The notes: a model not told the origin generated them from the letters alone. Counted from the stretch's first letter, positions 10,811 through 23,221 are shown. The stretch: 64,000 nt of DNA from Euborellia annulipes (GCA_023213315.1 JAKCPI010014921.1:1-64000), one strand, 5' to 3'. Program-made: numbers and translations.

Positions 10811-12794
10811 TTTTTTGTGAAAAATGAAAGTAGGGTATTTGCATATTTGATTAAATATTTATTAAAAATATATAAATACTGTACAAATATATATATTTTT
10901 AATAAATATTTAATACAATATGTGGTCTATAATTAAAAACTCTCCTAATAATAATATTTCAAACAAAAGCTTTAATAAACAAAAATTAAAGTCCTTAGAG
11001 TTTATAGTTTTGAGGGAAAGTGAGTGGTCTAGGTGAAATAATAGTTTTTTTTATTTATTTTATTTTTTATTTATTAAAAAAATTATATATATTAAAATAT
11101 ACAATTTTACTAAATAATAAAACAAATTAAAGTATTAAAATAATAAATTTGTATAAAAAATAAATTTTTATACATTCAAGTAAATTTAACACAAATACAA
11201 TATTTTAATTATTTAATACAAAAATATGTCGATTTTCATCTTCTTTGAGAAGAAATAAAGAGTTACATTTTCATTAGTTGTTGAGTTTATTCCTGGTTAT
11301 TAACTAACCTCACCTGAAAAAGACAAACTAATTGATTTGAAATTGGAAAAAAATTTCAATGAAAAATTCAAATTCAATACTTACGATTTTGTTAGTAAAA
11401 TGTTCCAATATATTGATTAAATATTTATATTTCATTTTAAATAATAATACACGTTCAATTATCTATGCGTTAAATCAGCTACTTCAAAAACAAATTTGTG
11501 CAACCAGAGTTGGCAAGTTTTATCCCGCCGAGTATAATGCACGGTTTTATACAGTATAAAACTACGAGGATAAAACTAGGCCGATGTATAAAAGGTATAA
11601 AACTGTAAAAAACCAATTCTCTCACCCTGAAAAACAGCTAAAAGCTTTTATATTTTATAATGTTCTAAAGCATTGACGATGTTGTTTGCTTTTTATTTAG
11701 TGAATAATATAATCAAAATGTTAATAATTGAAAATGAAATTTTATTTGAACTTCCTTTCTCGTCGGGTTTGCGCATGGCATAAGTTTTATACATTTTATA
11801 CGTTTAATAATTTTATACAAGTTTTATCCGCAATTTTTGTATAAAACTGCAAAATTGTGTATAAAACCCAACTCTGGTGCCACCTAACCAATTTCTTGTA
11901 TATTTTAAAATTAATTATTTTGGTGAAATTGTTAATTTTAATTTTAATTTTTATAGCTATTTAGTTGAATTATTTTATAAAAATTATTTAATTAGTATGA
12001 TTTTAATATATTATAAATATTTAAATAGTTTAGAGCGCGAATTTCAAACAGAATTTAAAAAATTTAGATTTGTGAAATAAATTTTAAAAGAATAATTTCA
12101 AGTTTCCTTAAAATAATTATAAAATAATATTAATAAAAATTCCTTGAGGTAGTCGAGTTATTTGAGAACGTTTAGACCAGTGATTCTCAACTTGTCGCGG
12201 TGCACTTTTAACGATTTCAAAATTTGGCGGACAAAAGAAAAAGATAAGTTAAAAGTTGGTAATTTGTTCATAAACTTTTATATTAATTTTATTTCACATC
12301 CTGGGTGTATTAAAATAAACTACGAAAAGTATATGAAAAAGAAGGAAAATTCATATTTTTTTAAAGCGATACTTATTCATATACTTGTATATTAATTTTA
12401 GCTATATCCTGGTCTATTAAAATTAAACCACCAAAGTTTATGAGATATGAATGAAAATTCATATTTTTTTTTACAGTGTACCCAATCGAAATATTGTAAT
12501 ATGTTGACTTCTTTTTATTATATATAAATTAATGTCCGCTCAAACAAATAACAAATGATCATAATTTACGAGAATTAATGCGAAAAATGGAAAACCTGTA
12601 TGCCTTTGGCTTAATGAAGTTTTCTGATTAAGTCTGTCACTCTTTTTAATTAAATTAATTTAACTCATCATAAAGAGAATACTAAATTGTCTAATTGTGA
12701 AGATTTACTAGCAAAGAAATAATAAAATTATGGTAGATGCTTAATTACATAGGTGTTGTCATTCTTCTAACTTATATTTATTTTTACTCTCTCT
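10811..12794. other. AT-rich intergenic around one MITE
   Basis: Only the MITE at 11505-11876 is recognised. Confidence 0.45.
11505..11876. mobile_element. MITE rich in TTTTATAC motifs
   Basis: CAGAGTTGGCAAGTTTTAT...ATAAAACCCAACTCTG. The TTTTATAC/GTATAAAA octamer recurs about ten times. Near-duplication GTGCAACC/GTGCCACC at the flanks. Confidence 0.7.
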
Positions 12795-13535
12795 TACCCA
12801 TATATGTAAAATATATATATAGAGAGAAAGTATTGGAAAAATTCGATGTCGATATTTTTTTTTTTTTTTTTAATAAAACATTCACACTTTTTCTCATTCA
12901 CACTCTCACACACACATTCACACAGTCTTTTCGGCAACTTAGGCCATTTAAGACTTTGACGATAACCGTTGTAGAGAATATTATCTATTGTGGGTTGAGG
13001 CAGTTCTATTTAAGCCATCTGGTATCCAAATGGCTTAAATAAAATTATCGGACTACCTGTGTCCGAACCCGCGACGTTTGGTATAGGAGGTAGGCACACT
13101 ACCTACTACGCCACACCCGGGGGCATGTCGAGATTTTAATGGATATACACGTTTTGAGGTCCCCTGAATCCAAAAAAGTGTCTGTCTGTCTGTGTGTCTG
13201 TGAACCAAATATCTCAAGAACGAAAAGAGCTAGAAGGTTGAAATTTTATATTTAAGTTAGGCACCCTCTTGAGACATAACACGAAGCTTTTGAACAAAAT
13301 CGACCAAAGAGTACTAGTACTTTACTGATGTACTTTTTCAGTTTTTTTAATGGTTGCCATGGTAACAAAATATAAATATTTTCCCATATTTATAAATTTT
13401 ATCTCTATATCGGCGGAAACTAAATATATATCGACACAAAAAACAACCTGGTGTGGCAAGCACAGAACACAACTTTTTCTTACCAATGGTAAGAAAAAGT
13501 TGTATGCTGTGTGACCAGTTACACCAGATTTTTAT
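12795..13535 (-). repeat. Family B repeat, full ends, interrupted by a SINE
   Basis: Reverse orientation, from the GAGAGAAAGTATTGG end to CACCAGATTTT. Carries SINE A at 12858-13124. Part of the body is deleted near 13350. Confidence 0.85.
12858..13124 (-). mobile_element. tRNA-derived SINE, family A
   Basis: Complete copy inserted in a family B repeat. An ATGTCGATATTT/ATGTCGAGATTT duplication borders it. Confidence 0.9.
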
Positions 13536-13796
13536 TTTTCATGAAATCGTTTACTTCCTCCATATTTATTTAAATCAAGAAATAACCAATAGCTACAACT
13601 TGAATACATTTTTGTCATCTTGGACGCTTTCCCTACGCTTTGCCTCTAAAATCTCTTGTAACTGTTGGTACCCAATAATTTGACCAATTTTTAAAGGTAA
13701 TAATTTTATATCTTTTCTTGTGATTGTAAGAAAAAAAAATGTTTTAAAACCGCATATCTGAGTTTGGGCGGCAAATGGGTCATCAGCTAGCGGCAT

Positions 13797-13965
13797 TTCG
13801 CGATGTGTTGTCCAAGTGCTGATGTTGTTGTTGTTGTTGAGGAGGAGGAGGAGGTGGAGGAGGATGAAGAGAGAGGGTGGGGAGCCCGCCGAAGAGTGAG
13901 GCCCGCCTCTAAGTTGCCAGTTGAGACCTACGCCCCGTAGTGAATGCTTCGTAGTTGATGTTTGT
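13797..13965. promoter_or_regulatory. GC/purine-rich island
   Basis: GTTGTT and GAGGAG trinucleotide runs followed by GC-rich unique sequence up to about 13965. The strand asymmetry (purine-rich on +) resembles a 5' UTR or promoter. No gene could be linked to it. Confidence 0.25.
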
Positions 13966-14469
13966 TGTGTGCTACCTGATGTGGCCTTCTTTCTACTTGT
14001 GATCCCATGTGGATGTGCGTTGGTTTAGGATTTCATTCGTTTCAAATTTGTGAGTATTGTTCATATTCAGGCTATTTCCTGTGAGGGTTTGGAGAATAAA
14101 AAAAAAATTGGGAATTTGTTCTTCTCTGCTTCTGAATTTTATTAATTTCATAGGTTTTATCACTTAAAGCTTCAAAAATAATAATTTATAATTTATTTCT
14201 AATTAAATTTAGGTAGTTTTTCAATTGAAATTTTCATATAGCCGTCTGGGGAAATGGGCTTGTAATAGCTAAAGTGCCCAAGTTTGATGTTAAGCATCAT
14301 TAATAATATCAAATTTGAACTTTTTCTTTTTGGATTATAACGACAAAAATCTCTGATATTTTAGTTTTCTGCTAAAAATCAAGAAAGCTGTCTAAGTCTT
14401 CCTTATTTATTCTATTAAATAATATAGTATTTTTATAAATAAGGAATTATATATATCACGTTCGGGGTA
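13966..14469. other. Nothing recognised
   Basis: Follows the GC island; no ORF or repeat found. Confidence 0.4.
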
Positions 14470-14645
14470 TTTGAGAAAATTCATACAATTTAATATTTAT
14501 TAATTCAAATAGCCGACAAAAGAGAGGGTGCCGCTGGGAGCCGAACCACGGATCTACCGATTTGTACTCAGCATGCCCTACCACTGGAACACAGTACGGC
14601 ATTCGGTTATATGAATTTTGAATTAATAAATATTAAATTGTAAGC
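14470..14645 (-). mobile_element. tRNA-like core between inverted repeats
   Basis: TTTAATATTTATTAATTC and its complement flank a tRNA-like segment (minus strand; B box GTGGTTCGGCTCC, A-box region CAGTGGTAGGGCATG). Probably a SINE or a tRNA-carrying MITE rather than a tRNA gene. Confidence 0.5.
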
Positions 14646-14669
14646 ATTTTTATAGGAAAACAGAAAAAA

Positions 14670-15640
14670 AAATCTGGTGTGACAGCTTATCTTACAACTT
14701 TCGAATACCGAAGGCAAGAGAAAGTTGTTTGTTGTGTGGTCAATCAGATTTTTTGTGTCAAGATATAAGCTTACTTAGTTTCCACCACAAGAGGTAAAAA
14801 TGTTTTGTTACCATGCCAATCTTTTCTCCTATGAAGTACTAGAGTAAAGTGTGCTTCCAAGAGTTTTGGGGGGGAAAAATATGAGAATATATATTTTAAA
14901 GAGGAACTAAAAATTTATTTTAAAACAGAGGAAAAATTTATTGATTTATGAATTTAATCAAAATCGTTATATAATTGAAAAAATCTGGTGTGACAGCACC
15001 CAACTTTCTCTTACCTTCGGTAATCGAAAGTTGTGTTCTGTGCTTTTCACACCAGATTTTTTGTGTCGACATATATTTAGTTTCCGACAGTACTGTACAT
15101 TCAAATTTCATGATGTAAAATTTATACGAATGGGAAAATATTTATATTTTGTTACCATGGCAATCATTCCTCCTCTTTCCTATGAAGAACAAGTAAAGTG
15201 GTCTTCAGAAGATTTCAATAGCAAAAAGAGAAGATACATTTTAAAGAGCATCTATAAAATAATTGATTTTTGAATTTTAAGCAAAATAGTTGGAGCGAAT
15301 TTTGAGAAAATCAAGAAAAAAAAAAAACTGAAAAAGTACATCAGTAAAGTACTAGTACTTTTTGGCCGATTTTGATCAAAAGCTTATTTTCACGCCCTAG
15401 GTGGGTGTTTAACTTAAATACGTACCGGCATAAAATTTCAACCACCTAGCTCAATTCCTTCATGCTTTAAATTGAACCCAGACAGGCAGACAGACAGACG
15501 ATGTCGCGAAAACCACTTTTTTGGATTCAGGGGACCTCAAAACGTGTATATCCACAAAATCTCGACATCGAATTTTTGTCATGAATGCAATTCTTTCCCT
15601 CTCTATATATTAACCTATATATATAGAGGTAAGAGAAAGT
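14670..15640 (+). repeat. Two head-to-tail family B repeats
   Basis: A 5' partial copy (14670-14982) is followed directly by a full copy (14985-15635), both starting AAAATCTGGTGTGACAG. The second has both terminal hairpins. Confidence 0.85.
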
Positions 15641-15914
15641 AAAAACTTAAAAAGTACATCAGTTAAGTACAAGTACTCTGCCCGTTTCTATTATAAAGCT
15701 TCTTGTCTAACCTAAATATCAAATGTCAGTTGATAAAAGGAGAAGGATGCAGCCAGGTATTGAGCTTCTATTTGAGAAATTTCTAGACATGTTTTTATTT
15801 TCTTGCCATCATCAGCCTTAAAAAGAATTTCTGCGATGGAGTAAGGACATATTTACATTTGTCCATAAAAATTGTTACAATTTTTTTCGTATAAATGTAT
15901 TGTATATAGTTCAA

Positions 15915-16115
15915 CAATTTAACACATTCGAGGCCGATATCTTAAGAACTAAGTAAATAAAATCATGCCGAAAAGTCTTAAAAAGAATTTTTCTATTAGA
16001 TGCTCAATATGTAAACAGACAGACCCACTTTTTTTTTTTGGATAACTTGTATTTCTATCTCTCGCCATAAAATTTTTGACATGATTGCAATATAATTTAC
16101 ATATATTGTTAAGAA
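15915..16115 (+). repeat. Diverged relative of family B, 3' part
   Basis: Same plan (CAGACAGACCCACTTTTTT, TTTTTGACATGATTGCAATA, AAGAAAAGTAA) with low identity. Confidence 0.5.
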
Positions 16116-16919
16116 AAGTAATAATTATTTTACTTTCATCTGACCGAGGACCAGTCTTTATGAACTCTCTCACTTAGCATGTGTTTATTATTTTATTATT
16201 TAACCTACTGTATAAATCCTAAGAATAAAGAGGGGAGATTATTTTCATTTCGAAGGTTTCAACAGCATTCCATTAACTGTCTTTACAGTTAGTTATTTGA
16301 ATGTGATTGAAATTAATTTAATGCATATATACATGGCCTTATATATAAACGACATGATAATTAATTACAACATGCATTGAAGTTAGGCTGAAACAATTAA
16401 TTAACCCGTTAAATCATTTTTAAAATTTTAACTAGTTGAAAATAAAAATGAAGACCCGAAAAAACGAGACGTTAAAATAAATTAGAAATAATCATGGGTG
16501 AATTTGATTAATTAATTCGCGAATAAACCCTATATAAGTTATATATAAATAAATGTTAAAGGGTTATACAATATTTACACTAATTTTTTGTATGGATATG
16601 ATGATGGAGTAAACACGCTTTTCCTTTCATGGTTTGAACAAATGATATTTACAATTGAATTTTTCAATTTATTAATATTTATAATCACTTTACCTTTTTT
16701 TTTTTAAAGAAAACTTGAAGGCCACATCCTATTTTTTTTTCTTATGTAATTCAAATTATATACAAAAGAATGAAGGTCTTTTTCCTTTACTAATTTGTGA
16801 ATATTTTTTTTTTTACAAACTCTAGTCATCGCATAATGAAATATTATTTTAAAATTTAAATTGGTAACCGAGGCCTTTATTTTAAACATGATTTAACAGA
16901 TAAATCAAAAACACGAAGT
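16116..16919. other. AT-rich, nothing recognised
   Basis: No supported feature. Confidence 0.45.
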
Positions 16920-17046
16920 TATTTATAAAACTAAAAACACACTATGTATTGTGACAAGTGGTGTGTCTTCTTCAGAATTTACACGAATAGGGTATATGAT
17001 GAAGCAGACCCACCACTTGTCGAAATACGTATCTATTTAATTTTCA
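16920..17046. mobile_element. Degraded inverted-repeat element with hammerhead-like core (R16)
   Basis: Inverted ACAAGTGGTG/CACCACTTGT arms. On + at 16985-17035 the core is UGAUGA (C3 changed to A), hairpin, GAA, then the 8-nt palindrome AUACGUAU and C. The minus-strand arm is decayed in the GAAA part. Same subfamily as the copy at 19.86 kb. Confidence 0.5.
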
Positions 17047-17047
17047 T

Positions 17048-17299
17048 AATTGGACCCTGTTACGCATTAGTGTTTCAAGCGCCAGCTACCGAGTTTTGAG
17101 AAAATTAACATTTAAGTTTTTTGTATTCATTGGATTATAGACTATATAATTTTTTTTGTCAATTGTGCAAGTAACATTAAATATAAATTTTTTTAGGACA
17201 AAAATACTATTAATTATAGCATTTGAAATAATATTCCGTGCTTAACTCAATTTTTAATTTTTTGGCACTTGACACACTAATGCATAACAGGGTCCAATT
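17048..17299. mobile_element. MITE with GGACCCTGTTA ends
   Basis: About 28-bp imperfect terminal inverted repeats (ATTGGACCCTGTTACGCATT and its complement). No coding content. Confidence 0.75.
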
Positions 17300-17418
17300 A
17301 TTTGAAATTTTAAGTCAATAATAAATTCCACTCTCAAAAAAACTTAAAAAAAAGTTTGCCCACCCTTTTTTAAAGTATTTACCGCATCTTTAGTTATATA
17401 GTCTTTGATGATACAATT

Positions 17419-17521
17419 ATTTAAATACGATATATATTGGAGCCCAGGCACATACCATTTGATATCCAAATGATTGAAATAAATTGACCAGATTGCCTGG
17501 GTTCCTAACCAGGGCCCCATG
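17419..17521 (-). mobile_element. Relic of SINE family A
   Basis: Diverged fragment retaining the GGAGCCCAGGCA...ATCCAAATG...GCCTGGGTTCC segment. Confidence 0.5.
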
Positions 17522-18499
17522 GCTTTCAATATTGACATTTGTCATTCGTCTCGGCGACGCACAGTGGTTCGAAATCCCAAAAAGCTGGCCAAAAGTCGAA
17601 AAATAAAGTTCCTAGTTGGGGAATTTTATATGTTGGCCCGTCGCGATGGGGGACGGTAGGTTTGCTGATCTTTGAATATATTTATAATATATAACATAAA
17701 AAGAAATTAATTAATTTTATTATTCATTAAAACTTAAAAAAAAAATTCCTCGACACATATTAATGGTATATAAAATTACCATTTGGCAACTCTTAAAAAG
17801 AGGCATTCAACTCTCCAAGGTTAAAATTGTTTAAATTTTTCAACTCTCTGCAAAAAATAAATATTTTCTTGAATCCACCTGTGTGTGTAGGAAAGTTCAA
17901 TGTGATTAGTAAAATTTATTATGCTTATCTCATTCGTGTAGTTGATTTTTGGATCCACCCAAAAACTCATCCCACGAGGGAAAATAAATTTTCAAATGAG
18001 AGAATTTAATTCAAAAATCTAAATGAATATTTTGTTACGACTAACAATTTATTTAAGAAAGCAGAAAACTTCATGTTTAAAAAAAAATTCTCTAAATCAA
18101 TTTTTAGAAAACAGGAAAAGGAACTCTCCGTATTTGATTTGAACGAATGGCTTGAATAGCAAAAAAATATCAATATACTTATTTATTGTTTTAGCTATCT
18201 AAAATATAAATAGTTTAGCATTTTTTTTTCATGGTGAAAATAAAATTTCTCTTCAATGGTGCGCGTTTTCTTATTAGAAATAATTAACAATTGAAAAATT
18301 TTAATAAAGAGAAGAATGAAATCTATTCAGGGACTTTAACGCTTTAAATCAATAAAGCATATAAATAAATAAATAAATAATAGAGAATGCTTATTCTGAA
18401 AAATTTGAGGATCTTATGGGTGAAGAGTCAAGGCCTTCTCCTGAGTAGAAAAATTGAAAATAACATTGACGATGTTGCTGTTAATTGATGGAGTCAGGA
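17522..18499. other. AT-rich, nothing recognised
   Basis: ACAGTGGTTCGAAATCCC at 17560 resembles a hAT end without a partner. Confidence 0.4.
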
Positions 18500-18680
18500 A
18501 ATGAAACAAGACTTATTACGGCTAACGTTTCGGCCACAGATCTTCAGAGCCGGCTCTCAATAATCTTAATTTCGAATTTTCATCAGCTATTAAGTAGAGC
18601 AAATGATTATTGCGAGTCGGTTCTGAAGATTTATGCAATCTTGGTATTGAAACGTCAACCGTGATGGCAATTTAAATAAA
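18500..18680. mobile_element. Inverted-repeat element with hammerhead-like cores (R3)
   Basis: The right arm on + has CUGAAGA at 18623-18629, GAA at 18649-18651, ACGU and C at 18656, then AACCG pairing with CGGUU before CUGAAGA; its hairpin II is weak. The left arm on minus has CUGAAGA (complement of 18541-18547), GAA, ACGU, U, and AGCCG pairing with CGGCU, but a shortened hairpin II. Confidence 0.6.
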
Positions 18681-18953
18681 ATATAACTATTGAGTAGGAT
18701 ATAGCATTCCACAACTATCTCCTAATATTTTAATTTTAATATCGGGTGATATAATACTTGATTATTTGTCAAAATTTTTTTCTAAATTTATTTGCTAAAA
18801 ACATTTTAATTTCCATTTAGATCTACTAATATTTTTTGCAAATTTTAATAACAATTTTTTTCCTACTTGCCCGTATTCGAATATTAACCTTAAATGACCA
18901 AGTTGGGTTGTTTAATTAAAATCAAAATACACCTAAGATCTTTCTATACATCA

Positions 18954-19388
18954 ACTTTTTCCAAACTGTGAGGCGCGCCTCCCTAGGGAGACGCGGACTA
19001 GTCTAAGGGGAGGCGCGAATATTAGCCACAGCGAGCAATTTTTCAAACTCAGCCAAAATTATTTCTTTTATTGTAACGTTTAGGCCAATATTCTAGGCCA
19101 TCTTCAGGACCGGAGGGGAGTATAAATGAAATTTTAATTTTGAATGAAAAATGAATTAATTTTGAAATTAAAACTTCATTTATTCTCGCCTCCGGCTAAG
19201 AAGACCGAAACGTCACAATAATTTTGGTTGCATATGACTAGGAATTTTTTTCTTTTTTTGACTCCGCTTTAATATAAATTTATATTTTTTAGCATTAAAA
19301 ATTTTTGTTTTTTTATTATTTTACAAAACGTGAGGGGGGGAGGCGTCATATGATTGTTGCGTTGTAGCATAAAGTTTGGAAACCACTG
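18954..19388 (-). mobile_element. hAT-like MITE, GGTTTCCAAACTTTATG family, with nested R4
   Basis: TTTCCAAACTGTGAGGCGCG start and AAAGTTTGGAAACCACTG end; the GCGCGCCTCCCTAGGGAG block is shared with the copies at 21.0 and 23.5 kb. Interrupted by 19056-19270. Confidence 0.75.
19056..19270. mobile_element. Inverted-repeat element, same subfamily as R1, nested in a MITE (R4)
   Basis: It shares TTTATTCTCGCCTCCGG and the TTTTTTTGACTCCGC end with the element at 2815-3092. Both hammerhead-like cores are damaged: the left has UAAAC for GAAAC, the right has CUAAGAAGA. It interrupts the hAT-like MITE copy at 18954-19388. Confidence 0.6.
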
Positions 19389-21045
19389 CTTTACATAGTG
19401 TATAAAAAAAAAGTAAAACAATATTCAATATGGTTATTATTTTTAATGTAAAACTATAAATATTTATAGCTAACTTCTAACTTTTCAAAATGCATTAAAT
19501 CCAATACCATAATTGTATTAAAAAAAAAAAAAATTTAAAGAAAAAACTGGCTCTTTTTAATTGAGTAGCCAGGAAACCTGTTATTTATTGTAGGTCACAC
19601 CGGAGTGTCTATGTCAGCGAGATGAGGGCTAATATCCATTTTTTGTCACTAACTAGAATCGTTTTCATTTTATTTTAATTTTATAACGGCGCTTTTATTT
19701 ATGTTTTTTTTTTAAGATAATTTCTTTGACTTATTTAGGAATTTTCATTATATTTATCAAAAAAATCAAAAAATGCCATTTTACTTTGGGTTATTTCCGC
19801 TATTGACACCTTCGCATTGTTATTATTTGTCAATATTTTAATTTATTTATTAATATAAACACTTGATACGTATTTTGACACAAGATGTGTGTCATCATCA
19901 GAAATGATGAATTGTTTGTAATATAATCGGATTTTAGTTCATTTTTTCCTTCTGGGGTAGTCTGAGTCGAGTGAAAAAAAAGATTGTTCATTTTTACTTT
20001 TTTTATTTGCTTATATCTCTGGGACCACTTAATCCCGGGTGAAACTTCGCGTCTAGTCAGAGGTGGTCGTAGGAATACATGTAAAGGAAAAGTGAATCTG
20101 TCTGCAGGAAGCGATTAAAATGTCCTCCCCAAATTTATTAAAACCACGATTTTCTCAGCTTACCCTGAACCGATATTTGTTGAAACTCTGCTGTATTTAT
20201 AATATTAGGACGTTTGTCTTCATACAAACAATCCGGTATGGAACGTGATTTATACACGAAAAGTGGGAAAGTGTTGCAACTTGTTTGCTTTGATAATTGA
20301 TTCTAAATTAATCCATTATTTCTAATTCTCACCTTAATTAATTTCATAAAAAATAAACAATTGTTTTTTCTTGTTTTAAGTAAAAAAAAAAAAATGAGGC
20401 CATCGAAAAAAAATATCGCAATTTCCTCAAGTAAATGAAGCGTTGAAAAAATTGAAAGTTTCCATCATCTTTTTTTTTTCTCTCTTTCTGACTTGACTTG
20501 GTTGTGTTATCATTAAGAAGATATTGACCAGCACGTCTCGAGTACTGTATGCTACTGTTAAGTAGTTGAGAGACTTTTAAGGCCTGCGTGCTAAGCCCTT
20601 AAAGCTTAGGGCTTCCTTCTTCCTGGTCTCATTTCCCCATGCCGTGATTTAATTACAATTCGACTCTCGTAGTTTAAAGAATATATTTGCAAGTATTATA
20701 TCTGAAGAAATAATTTATTGACCAGGTCTCAAAATATCAAAAACAGACGCGAAAGGAATTTGAAAATAATTGAGGTTAAAAGAGCTAATATCGATTAATT
20801 TAAAAAAGTTAGTAAATTGAGTCATGTAATATAACACATATTTTAAGTTTAGAGGGTAGGAGAAGCGGCCAAATAAAAAGACTCGATTTAGAAATTTGAA
20901 TTAATTTAATTCTATATCACTCTTTTATGCCATTTGCACCAAAACTTAGATGGAAAATAGAGGATCTTAAATTTCAGATTACAAATTCAATTGTAAGATA
21001 TAAGACGAGTAAGATCAATATGTGTTGGTGAAACGGACATTAGAG
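19389..21045. other. AT-rich intergenic
   Basis: Only the hammerhead-like motif at 19857-19908 is recognised. Confidence 0.45.
19857..19908 (-). ncRNA. Hammerhead-like motif, single copy (R17)
   Basis: On the minus strand: CAUUU, CUGAUGA, extra U, GACACA hairpin UGUGUC, AAA (expected GAA), palindrome AUACGUAU, C, then AAGUG that pairs with CAUUU. All parts are in the correct order; the one core change is G12 to A. No second arm was seen nearby. Confidence 0.5.
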
Positions 21046-21357
21046 CAGCGTTTTAAAGTGAGGCGCGCCTCTCTAGGGAGGCGCGGACTAGTCTAAGGGG
21101 AGGCGCGAAAATTGGCCACCAAGATCAATTTTCCAAATGATTGCTAATTTTATAAATAAAATAATAAAATTTAGAAGATTTTGGGACGGGAGGTTTTCCT
21201 TAATTAATATGAATAAATAAAAAAAATATTTTTATAGAAATTTATATTTTTTAGTATTAAAAATTTTTGTTTTTGTATTATTTTATTAAATGGGAGGGGG
21301 GGAGGCGTCATTCGATTAAATATTTTTAAGAAGGCGTTGTAACATACCTTTTCAGGG
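21046..21357 (-). mobile_element. hAT-like MITE, same family
   Basis: CAGCGTTTTAAAGTGAGGCG start, GCGGACTAGTCTAAGGGGAG block, GGGAGGCGTCAT near the end; right terminus diverged. Confidence 0.7.
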
Positions 21358-21731
21358 TTTTAATTTTTTTTCTGACTAGACGTGAAGCTCGCCGGAGGCG
21401 ATAGCATTGTTAATTATTTTATTTATTAAGATTGGATAAGGGGTTGAAAAATTGAAAAAAATATTTTTTAAATTTATTTATGAATCGAAGCCAAATAAAT
21501 AGAAAACATTCAAAAAATAGTGTTGATTATTATTTTGATTAGGGGTAATGAAGGGTTGATTATTTAAGAAAGGCCTTGGAATATTCCAAATCACTTGTTG
21601 ACATTTTTTTCCATCTCTAAATATAGTTAGATTAGAGCAAAAGGTATTTTTTTACTTTTAATCAAAAGGGAATTGTTATCTTTATCTATTTATTCCTATA
21701 CAGACAGAGAGAGTCGAGTTTCTTCTCGTTC

Positions 21732-21869
21732 AGTCGAGAGCGTTGCCTGGCGGCAGGCGCCTCTCTTTTTTCGTTGTGTTTAAAGTGAATCAAAGTGAAT
21801 AATTAATATAGTGTAACCCACCCTGACCTCACCGTCAGCCAACACACCCTCTTGAGCGTCTTATTAAAG
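21732..21869 (+). promoter_or_regulatory. Candidate transcription start and non-coding first exon
   Basis: A TTCAGTC element at 21729-21735 matches the arthropod initiator consensus and is followed by a GC-rich stretch with no ORF and a donor-like AAAG|GTAATT at 21870. It could be a 5' UTR exon of the downstream RasGAP gene or of another transcript. It has no ATG before the donor. Confidence 0.3.
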
Positions 21870-22041
21870 GTAATTAATATGCATTTTATCGTTGAAAGAA
21901 AAATGATAAAAACAAACAATTTGACTGCGAAAAACGATTCTTTTGAATATTTCACTAAGGGTAGAGGGAGAATGTAAGCTGTTGAAAGGGGGAGGGGGAG
22001 TGTAGGTGTCATTGAAAAAAAATTAGTTTTTTATTTTTTAT

Positions 22042-22295
22042 CTTTTTTTTTTTTAAATACTCACACTTTTTTCTCATTCACACTCAACACTCACACACAC
22101 ATTCAGAGTCTTTTCGGCAACCCAGGCCATAAAAGACTTGATACGATAACCGTTATTAATTAATAATATACATATTGGGGGTCCATGCATTTCTATTTAA
22201 GCCATTTAGTATCCATTTCGGACTGCCAGGGGTCCGAACCCGCGACGTTCGGTATAGAAGGTAGGCACGCTACCAACTACACCAAGCCTGAGGGC
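22042..22295 (-). mobile_element. tRNA-derived SINE, family A, internal deletion
   Basis: Complete ends, but it lacks about 20 bases of the central ATTTAAGCCA...TGGCTTAAAT hairpin. Minus orientation. Confidence 0.88.
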
Positions 22296-22937
22296 ATTTT
22301 TAAATCTTTTCTTAAGTCACCATTATTTACCATTATATTCTTTCTATATAGCCTATATTTTTGTTAATCAAATTTCCTTAATATACTTTTCACAGGGTTG
22401 AAAATTAAAATTAAAATAATGATTTATAAATCTATTCAAATTATTTTTAGAGTAATTTCGCGATGAAGACTCGCATTTCCTTAAAGGGGGGGGGAGATAT
22501 GAAAGCATTAACCAGGGGGGTTAATGCCCCATCCCCTAAAATGCACAAAGTTATTAATGTTTTTTAATACTTTTAATAAAAAATAAGTACATTCCGTTTG
22601 AGATAAAATTTATAAACAGATGTTACATCGTTTCTAAAACTTAAAATTTATATTCATTATTTAGCAAATATCAAAGTGGGGTAGAAACATTTTAATGTCA
22701 TTCTAAAATTTCTTATTATTGGGACGGAATTAATTTTTGAAGATTTCGAAACTCTCATAAACAGATAATAATAACACTGGGTAACTTAGGAACCCATCGA
22801 ATCCCTTGCAGAATTTTGTAGGGATTTTTTTCATTAGGTAGAAAAGTAAGATATGATTAGTCCACTTAGAATTTTACTGGGGTGAGTTACCACATCTTTT
22901 TGTATATAGAACTAATCACAATTCAGATTAGAATTTT

Positions 22938-23212
22938 TACTTTCTCTTCCCTATATGTATACATAAGTTAATATACATATATATAGAAAGTATTGGATTC
23001 TTGTCAAAAATTCAATGTCGAGACTTTGATGGATGGATATACATGTTTTGACCTCTCCTGAATCCAAAAAAATAGTTTTCGCGACATGTTCTGTCTGTCT
23101 GTGTGCCTGTCTGTTTGGGTTCAATTTAAGGAATTGAAGGAATTGAGCTAGGAGGTTGAAATTTTATATTAAAGTTAGGCACCCCCCCTAGTGCTTGAAA
23201 ATGAGATTTGAG
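22938..23212 (-). repeat. Family B 3' part, truncated
   Basis: Terminal hairpin at 22938-22992, then the family landmarks, ending at GGCACCCCCCCTAG. Element R5 begins directly after it. Confidence 0.8.
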
Positions 23213-23221
23213 AAAAATATT

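Noticed and set aside
13593..13796. Coding exon MPLADDPFAAQTQ on the minus strand after the GC island
   Set aside because: Frame looks protein-like for 13 codons only; no good donor follows and no homology is recognised.
14941..15273. 110-codon ORF
   Set aside because: Lies within a family B repeat; the same sequence elsewhere is not open.
15949..16173. 74-codon minus ORF with hydrophobic start
   Set aside because: Overlaps a diverged hairpin-ended repeat; no homology.
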